Positions 56,701 through 64,000 of a stretch of DNA of 64,000 bases are shown piece by piece; the first letter of the stretch is position 1, and each line of letters begins with the position of its first letter. Under the pieces are notes generated by a model that had not been told where the DNA came from, did not search any database, and saw only the letters and a program-made list of their open reading frames with translations. Source of the stretch: Argentina anserina (Eukaryota > Streptophyta > Magnoliopsida > Rosales > Rosaceae). The position numbers and the translations under genes are program-made. The DNA is taken from positions 3,038,001-3,102,000 of the forward strand of contig NC_065872.1 in the NCBI RefSeq assembly GCF_933775445.1, given 5' to 3'.

Positions 56701-59700
56701 ACCCTGTCCCTATAATAAGAGTTTAAGACCTATAGAGGCTACCATTTATTATCCTTTAATATCCACCTCATCAGTTAGTTTGAACATTAATAACTGTTCA
56801 CTTAGTGCATTGTAAATAGAGTTTTCTTGTTTTTCCCCGAGCAGTACAATATAGAGATCGATTGCACTGATGAATATTGTCTTGCTTACAGGACTTCAAC
56901 TCCAAAGAACGAATTGACAGATAGACAGTAATTCCTTGGATAAGATCTGAACTACATATCTTGCAATGCTGTCAAAGAGTTGTACCTGATCGTCAAGAAA
57001 GTCTGTACTCTTATAGCAAACTCTCATGCCATTTGATAGAATCAATTCAGTAGCTCCAATATTTGAATATTCACATTGCTGCACAATATTCCTGAAACAA
57101 TAATTTAAGGAGGTTAAGAGTAAATGACCACAGTATACGCAAAACAGTATAGTAGAAATTACAAGTTATTAACCAGTGCCGAGAAGTTAAGGTCCACCAT
57201 TACCCTGGATTAGGTTTTCTGCTAACAATTTCTTCCGGAATATGTTCTTCATCCCATGGAGAAATGTTCCTTTCTTCCTCAAGAGCACTAACTTTAGATA
57301 CAACATTTTTCAGATCATCTACTATTGCAGAAGCTCGTGGTTCAATTGTCTTAATGACACAGCTGCATGATGTTTGTAACTTATCAGCAAATTTCGATAT
57401 CTCTGCAGCTGTTATATCTACAAGGATAATAGTTTCAATGAGGAGAGCAATGTATTGCCATATAGTTGTTAAATCTATACAGTTAGATATGCAAGTACTC
57501 ACAAGGTAGAAGGGTCTTCTGGAGTTGAGCCTCATACTCCATCCCAATAACAGGCTCGTTTCGGAGAAAATGCTGACAGAGAAAAATCAAGGTGAATGAC
57601 TTCCCAAAGTCCTTAAATATCAATAAAAAAAGAAACCAGAATTCAGAAATATAAATACCTGTAAATATTCATCTCGCAAGCTAGTTGACTGCATTTGATC
57701 GCGTTCCAAATATGCAGATTCGATCTCTGACATCAGTAACGCTCGAACTATAGAAACTTCACGTTCTGAAAACCCATGCAGCCGTACCCTTGCAACCTGA
57801 AACATTAGGTGTTAAAATAGTTGGTTTAACATTGAACAAAATCAAGTAACTTTTTTGTAATGGATGAGAAACATGCCTCGATTAGCATTGACTCTAGGGC
57901 CTGAATCGTTCCTTTTTGTTTACAAGATGAAGTTATCATATAAGCCTTCAAAGGATTAACCAGAACATCCGCAGAAGTTGAGCATGAGAAAAATGGTGGA
58001 TCTTTTCTACGGGCTATTTTAAAGAACCGCTGGTTTAGAGCATAAAGGAACATTGATTCCGCCAGTAAATCCCTGTAGTCCCTCACAGTATTCAGCTCAC
58101 CAGCTGGAGTCTTATAACTAATAATCACTGCAGACTACAAAAGAACCATTTTAATATGTAAACTACATATATTACTTGCATTATGAAATGATTAATTGAT
58201 TAATTATATCTATTCGATTAGTTATGGCTGATGTGAACATGAACCAACACAAACAATAATAAGATTTATTCCTGTACTAACCCCAGTTGCCTCAGATTCA
58301 TTGAAACATGAATAACGTGGCTCTTCATGAGATGGAACTTGATATGTTGGTATAAGTGGACGCTCAGGTGCAGAACTTTTAAGCCCAAATTGATTCTTTA
58401 TCAACTCAACTACACTCTGAAATGAAAAGACTGCGTTAAGACTTCTTGACTAAAGAGTAAAGACTGATTATTATTCAAATGAGAAAATGAACAAGTCACC
58501 GTTGATCTGACCTCAGTATTAGGGAAATCTCCAACAGCTATCACTGCCATATTGCTTAAATGATACCACTTCTGATAAAATTGCTTCACAGTCTCAGGAG
58601 AAACAGTACGAATCACCTTTTCTAATCCAATTGGCAGACGCTCAGCATACTGCAATCAAGATACAGTTAGAAGACTAAGATAAGTTCAGTAGAAATTGTA
58701 AAACGAATACCAAAAGCTTTCACCTATAATGATAGTCATCCTCGCACAATATAGCAATCTTAAAGAACTTCACTTCACCTATTACTAGGTTTGCAAAATA
58801 CTTTTGTGTTTAGACAAAGTTCAGAAACTTGAGTAAAACTAATTCCAGTTGCAACCTTAAATCACTAAAAAGTTGCATGGTGCATTGCGCCATGATAGCA
58901 CTAAAGTTCAACTGAAACCAAATCTATAAGCAGAATATGGTGAAGTATATGTGATAATTGCAAGCATGGCCAATGATGAAATTAAAATCTCTTTTACAAA
59001 GTGCTTAATAAAAAAGTAGTTTGATAGTAGCAGTACCTTAGAACCGGCCATCATCAAAAGCCAATGTGCATCCTGCATCCTTCCTGTAGCGTTTCGATTC
59101 CCTCTGTACTCTTCCAGAACAGCACCTCTTTCTCTTTCTAAATCGTCTTTTGAGACACGAATCTGCACTGTCCACGTGGTTAAACGCAAGTAAAAATTGC
59201 TGACGGTTACTGGACAAGGTAAAAATAGCTACAATACCTCAGAACTGAATTCCGCCAAGACAGAGATCGCCTCAGATAGTAGTTCAAGCTTGTCAACGGG
59301 AACAAATAACTCATAAATAGTGTCATCAGCCGATGTCACCGCATTCTGGCAAGCCCCAAATTCTGCCCCAACACTCTCAAGAAATTTGACGATATCATGA
59401 TTTGTATACTTCTGAGTTGCACTGAAAGCAAGATGCTCAACAATGTGGGCAACTCCTCGTTCGTCCTCCTCTTCCAAAACAGACCTGCCACAATCCCAAT
59501 AACATAAAAAAATCTCAATACATTCCAGCATACATACATAAAACCAAAATCTTTCTCTGTTAAGCCACTGCATTGCTCACTTCTAGTATCTATGATCAAA
59601 ACCTCACTTGCTTCTCTTCTGGGTCAATCACATTATCACTAATTCAACACCAAAACACACATACAACACCACCCCACATCCACATTACCAACAGAACTTA

Positions 59701-60086
59701 AACCAATGCCAACTACACCAACCTCAAAAGCCAAGACTCCACTAATCTTAGCACAAAAACACAACTAACCCAAACAACACCAATAAAGAAACAACTAAAC
59801 ATAACCAATACAACAAAAACAAAACCAAATTCAATCCAGTTATGAACAAAAGCAGCACAGACATCATTACATACCCAACTTTAACACCAAGAGCGAGAGC
59901 TGCTCTCATCTTGGGCTTCGAATTGCAACGAACATAGTAAGACAAACCATTCTCAAGCTTCCCATAGTCAACTCCGACCGGCTTGTCACCCAGAACTTGG
60001 TCCATATCAACATTCACCAGCTTCAGTGACCTGAACCCGGTTTTCTTAACCATATTTAACGAACTCTCCCCCGGAAGCAAATCCAT
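53708..60086 (-). CDS. M16 zinc metalloprotease (PqqL/insulinase type)
   Basis: Twenty-one exons: 60086-59875, 59484-59238, 59162-59037, 58649-58512, 58416-58282, 58134-57877, 57796-57659, 57572-57503, 57417-57204, 57091-56986, 56385-56152, 55926-55762, 55673-55524, 55453-55362, 55167-55086, 54969-54886, 54800-54684, 54601-54491, 54333-54253, 54064-53873, 53827-53708; 1,023 residues. The inverted zinc motif HIVEH gives ligands H84 and H88 with catalytic E87, and E164 in LERERGAVLEE is the third ligand 76 residues on. A second, inactive M16 half follows (ELILSNGMRVCYKSTDF onward; FTGFSYGGLSE; TFSMVIVGNID). A hydrophobic helix (ILAGIAGLAILGLSL) ends the protein. Intron 6 has a GC donor (GAG|GCATGT). 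Likely an oligopeptide-degrading enzyme; location uncertain. Confidence 0.93.
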
Positions 60087-60376
60087 CCCTCCCTTTTTTG
60101 CCTCCGATTTCAGTTTTCTTCTTTCTAATTAGTTTCCACTTTCCACTATGATTGCTGCACCTTAAAGTCAGTGCTTTATGGGCCTCAAAGCCCAAATATG
60201 TGAACTTTGGGGTGTGTATGTTTATAAAGCTTGGGCCTTTTCCGGGTCTCTGGTTTCAAACTCTCCTCTTTTTTCAGCTCTGAACACTAAAACCCCAGTT
60301 ACAGAGAGAGTCTTAAAGATTGAAGCTTTTCCCACATTTGGGTAGCTAAAGATTAAACCTTTTTGCTGCTAAAACC
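60087..60376. promoter_or_regulatory. Bidirectional promoter with site II motifs
   Basis: Only 290 bp separate the two divergent start codons. It holds TGGGCC at 60179-60184 and 60232-60237, TGGGCT on the complement at 60189-60194, and a TATA-like TTTATAAAG at 60221-60229. Site II motifs are typical of housekeeping genes and often serve divergent pairs. Confidence 0.65.
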
Positions 60377-62410
60377 ATGGTCGTCTTAAACTCTTGTTCA
60401 CTTTTTGTTCATAGTTCAAGCATTCCCTTATCCTTGTTTTCCCGCCAGAAACACTGCTTGCCGCCGCTTGGGGCCGCCGGAGGTCAGCTGAAGACGAGTT
60501 CATTGGTTGCTAAAGTGGGTGGGGACTTGAGTTTTGATACCCAGAAAGAGAGTGAAGGAGAAGATGGAGGCTTTGGTGGGTTTTCAAGTAGGAGTGGGTT
60601 TGTGGGGAGAGGAGAAGGGAAGGAGTTTGATAGAGACCCTGAGTTTGCTGAAATCATGGGTGCTTGTCTTGATGACCCACAAAAGGCTAGGTCCAAGGTG
60701 AGTCCTTTTTTTGGGTTTGTCTGTGAATTTGAGCTTTCTTATTTTGGTAATGGTGTGTTGGTTTGTGATTTGAGGAGTTTTTGTGTGTGAGTTTGAAAGG
60801 GTTTGACATGATTGCAGATGGAGGAGCGGTTGAGGAAGAAAAGGAACAAGATATTGCATACGAAATCTGGGTCAGGGGACCCTATGAGAGTTGTATTCAA
60901 TGAGTAAGTTCAGATGATGTAGGAGGAGAAAGCAATTTGTTCTTCTGATTGGTAGTTCAGTTTCTAGCTTGTACCTACTTTGATGTTTAACATAAGCAGA
61001 TGGCATAATGGCTTTGCCGTTTTTGAATTACTCTGCAGAATGTTGTGGGCTTGTTCATAAACCAATCGATTTGAGCTTTCAGTTGCAGGATTGTGTGTTT
61101 GTGATCCTAATCATAATTGCTATGCCTATAGTGAAATATGTTATACGTTTAACAAGGCATGCCTAGAACTAATTTCTACCAATACATTTTGATTGTTCAT
61201 ATATTGTTTTTTCAAGCTATAAGTCTTGTATGATCAATATCTGCTATAACAATGAAGATCATCAAGGCATCTCTTTTATTGACTGTTTCTTGGCTGCTGG
61301 CTCTATCAGCTTTGGTTTCTCAAATTCATACATATGGCTGGAGTTCTACAACACTCCATTGGAACAAGATGTGTCCTTAATCTCAGATGTAAGGAACGTA
61401 TTTCAACTTGATAATATATCCCACCGGGGATGGTAATGAAGTAATATAGTTGATTTGGTTTGTGTCCAGACTATTCGATCATGGCACATCATTGGACGCT
61501 TGGGTGGATGCAATTCCATGAATATGCAAGTGAGATTTGAATCCATCTTTAAAATTTCAGTAAAAGTCTCTCATAGTAGCTGGTAACGCATGCATATATC
61601 GTTTCTTGCTTGAAAAGGAAATTGCAAGTTTTTTGGCCCCTTTGGGCTCACCCACTTAACTGTTACTCATGCAGTTGTCACAATCCCCTTTGGACAAGCG
61701 ACCAAGTTATGATCCCATTCAGGGTGCTAATGTGACCCCAACTACATTTTATAATATTGGAGATCTTGAGATTCAAGACAACTTGGGGCGTGTTTGGTAT
61801 GTAGTTCATATTGATTTGTTGAACTGTCATAATTCTTCATTATTTCAGGGTATATGTTGATAGTTAGTTATAGGTCATATGATGATACTCTTATGCAATT
61901 GGAGACAGAAGCATAGATGGTGTTACTCACCAATTGGATATATTTATTGACAGGGTGGATATTGGTACTAAAGAGCCACTGATACTGGATGTTCTAATTA
62001 ATGCATTGACTCAGATAAGCTCCGAGTATGCTCGTCAATCCCTTATCTTCATGGTCTTCTGATTCTTTTGCAAACATAGTCTGGTAGTATGTCATTTATG
62101 TGGCTCATGCCGTGGTAATGAGCATTTCCAGAGACTAACAGTTGTTAATCGGAATGTAGTCAGATCTGCATAAGCAGTGACGTCTAGGATTTGCATTCTT
62201 CTCTCCTTTTAGTTTTCATGTTTTACGTTCTTTTATTTAAAGCCTGCGAGAATTGAAACGCTATTATAGCCTCCAATTTCTCATATCTCTCTTCTTAATC
62301 TGAGCAGCTTTGTGGGGATCAAGCAAGTGGTGTTTGGTGGAACTGAATTTGAGCACTGGAAGGAGAACATGACATCAGAGGAAGCAGGTTATACTGTTCA
62401 TAAAATTTAG
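60377..62410 (+). CDS. Plastid-type protein of unknown function (DUF3531-like)
   Basis: Seven exons (60377-60697, 60818-60903, 61310-61388, 61470-61529, 61675-61796, 61954-62025, 62308-62410) encode 280 residues. The first 50 residues are Ser-rich and lack acidic residues, as in chloroplast transit peptides. A Gly/Glu-rich segment, EFAEIMGACLDDPQKARSKM and a basic helix (RLRKKRNKIL) follow. The conserved C-terminal domain has YIWLEFYNTPLEQDVSLISD, RSWHIIGRLGGCNSMNMQLS, FYNIGDLEIQDNLGRVWVDI and EPLILDVLINALTQISSDF. This domain resembles the DUF3531 family shared by plants and cyanobacteria; that assignment is from memory and should be tested. The function is unknown. Confidence 0.8.
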
Positions 62411-63825
62411 CCAATTTGTTGTGCATCCATTTAACACCATGATTCATTGACCTCAACATCTGATGATCGAGGAACCAAGACCGAGTACGAAAGAAAAGTC
62501 AAGAATGCAGACGCCAGGAGTACCACATCAAACATTTAGGATCATGTACACCATGTTCCAACTGTCGATGTATATGTAGTTATGTACTAGTGCTCAAGAG
62601 AAAAAAGGGGACAGAGTAGAAAGAAGTAGATATAAGTTGATATTGCTTGTGTTTTTGAGAAAAAGAAGTGGTGCATCTTATATATTGTTGGTTAATGTAA
62701 TTGTCATCCATAACATCAATATTCTAAGGATTCGAAATTATGTATTCTGACAATAGAATTGTTAGTCTAAACAAGAGTGCTACATTATGGACTGAGAATC
62801 ACTTATGAATTATGATTAAATCTATTGTTTTTCCACCTAACAGTTCGATCTCCATAGTATACAATCTGATCGGCTTTTATGTACAAACTTCTTGTTTTAT
62901 TATTTCATGATTTCATCCAATCCAATAATATAAAAACAAAGTCAGCATTCAACATGCACAAGCTTCAAGAAAATGTTACATGCGCGAGCACTTTTATGCA
63001 ATGCTGCTATGTAGGGGTGGGCATAAAAAACGGAAATCCCGATCCCGTTCCGAAATTCATAGGGACGGGACGGGACGGAAGTCTAAAAACGTTCGTCCCG
63101 TCCCGTTTCATAATAGTGGGACGAGACGTGGGACGAATAATTTATATCCCGTTTCGTCCCACCTTTAATAAAAACTTAAAAATTCTTATATATTTGTATT
63201 AAAACGAAACTAATTTATGTTCTTAATAACTCCAAAATTATTTCAACTCAAATAATAATGCTAAATTATAATATTTTAAACATAATATGCATTTTTTTGT
63301 TAAAATTTCATTATTAAATGTTACTTTGTTAATGAAAAAGTGAAAATATATATTTTTATTTAACTTCATAGGAAGTTGGGATTTGTCCCGTCCCGTTCCG
63401 ATTCAAAAGAGTGGGACGGAACGTGGGATGAGCTCCGTCCCGTCTCATCCCGTGCCCACCCCTACTGCTATGTTCAAAATTTGCTTTTAGCAAATGCTAA
63501 TTCTCCTGTTTTCCAACCCGTTAGAACTTAGAAGGATTATATTTGTAAATGCAAACATCCTATACCTTTTGATGGCTCTCGGCTCCAACGTATGCTATCA
63601 AAACAACTTTGTTCTTCTTAACAAACAGATAGTGTCACTAATTCAAAAGTATGTGGAATATGGAGTTCATAGGGTATTAGAAAATAACATAGTAAATGCA
63701 TACAGCTCAATTACAACGCAAGCCTCTATATCCCGCAACCTACCAAGTCCCAACCACACTAACCCTACACATTGCATTAAGCCATTAAGGTATCACATGC
63801 AAAGACACCTGAAAGTCGGACTCCA
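62411..63825. other. Intergenic with repeated segment and hAT MITE
   Basis: 3' UTR of the plastid protein gene, then blocks at 62637-62765 and 63540-63650 that match 44367-44665 in order, separated here by about 780 bp including the MITE at 63012-63464. Confidence 0.65.
63012..63464. mobile_element. hAT-type MITE, 453 bp, with 8-bp target duplication
   Basis: Terminal inverted repeats TAGGGGTGGGCA and TGCCCACCCCTA; the direct repeat CTGCTATG flanks it at 63004-63011 and 63465-63472. Eight bases is the hAT target duplication. Sub-terminal GGGACGGGACGGGACGG blocks and their complements are rich in CCCGTCCCGT; the centre is AT-rich and non-coding. Confidence 0.93.
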
Positions 63826-63993
63826 TCAAGAGGAAACTTCAATGCTTATGCGGTGCTGAGATACTTTCTCTGCTATAGATTTGATCTCAGTCACTCTCTC
63901 GTCCACCAACTCCTGGAGTTGCTCTTCCGGCTTTGGTTGATTTTCATCTACCTGAACAGTAGTAGTAGTTTTACCAGTGTTCGACTTGAACAT
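63826..63993 (-). CDS. 3' end of an unrecognised gene, partial
   Basis: On the minus strand an open frame enters from the window edge, includes ATG at 63993-63991 (MFKSNTGKTTTTVQVDENQ), then a charged, probably helical part (EEQLQELVDERVTEIKSIAE) and a stop at 63828-63826. If the ATG is the start the protein would have 55 residues; the frame is open up to the edge, so it may be the last exon of a longer gene. No family recognised. Confidence 0.4.
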   Translation of the reverse strand: MFKSNTGKTTTTVQVDENQPKPEEQLQELVDERVTEIKSIAEKVSQHRISIEVSS

Positions 63994-64000
63994 AACGAAT

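Overview
The window is nuclear DNA of a flowering plant, most likely a eudicot. Genes have many short exons with GT-AG (and two GC-AG) introns, intergenic DNA is AT-rich, and plant-only families are present: an R2R3-MYB, a malectin-like LRR receptor kinase, an arabinogalactan peptide, an IAA-amino-acid hydrolase and a KIB/DUF295 F-box protein. The exact taxon cannot be read from the sequence. All exon boundaries here were set by eye from splice consensus, frame continuity and family similarity. In each multi-exon gene rebuilt in full, the exon lengths sum to a multiple of three.

Layout. 0-5.3 kb: a single-exon F-box/DUF295 gene, a gutted tandem copy of it, and an intronless eIF3g gene (probable retrogene). 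5.8-11.4 kb: an R2R3-MYB of the RAX/MYB36 type whose last exon is split by a young Copia element with 137-bp LTRs; the LTR now supplies the MYB stop codon and the last 19 native codons lie stranded beyond the element. 12.2-15.1 kb: a 2.9-kb solo LTR with a perfect 5-bp target duplication. 15.1-23.5 kb: a repeat-rich block with a fold-back element, two MITEs, TA microsatellites and a decayed PIF/Harbinger element carrying both its transposase and its Myb-like gene.

24-40.5 kb is gene-dense: malectin-like LRR-RLK (-), MND1 meiotic recombination factor (+), arabinogalactan peptide (+), SNF7/VPS32 ESCRT-III subunit (-), a RING-finger relic (-), and an ILR1-like auxin-conjugate hydrolase ending in HDEL (+). 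41-50.3 kb holds a decayed proteasome-beta-like gene (-), unassigned exon-like pieces, a 192-residue four-helix membrane protein (+) and a fragment of a DEAH-box splicing helicase (+). 51-62.4 kb holds RPL31 (-), a 21-exon M16 zinc protease (-) and, divergently from a 290-bp shared promoter, a plastid-type protein resembling DUF3531 (+). The end has a 453-bp hAT MITE with an 8-bp target duplication inside a locally duplicated segment, and the 3' end of another gene (-).

The genes are unrelated housekeeping, signalling and developmental genes, as is usual in plant chromosomes; I see no biosynthetic cluster or novel multi-gene system. The most notable items are the MYB/Copia gene-element junction, the Copia element with a tandem-repeat proline-rich frame where gag should be, GC-AG introns in MYB and the M16 protease, a PIF transposase with a likely lost catalytic Asp, and MND1 whose first coding exon is only the ATG.
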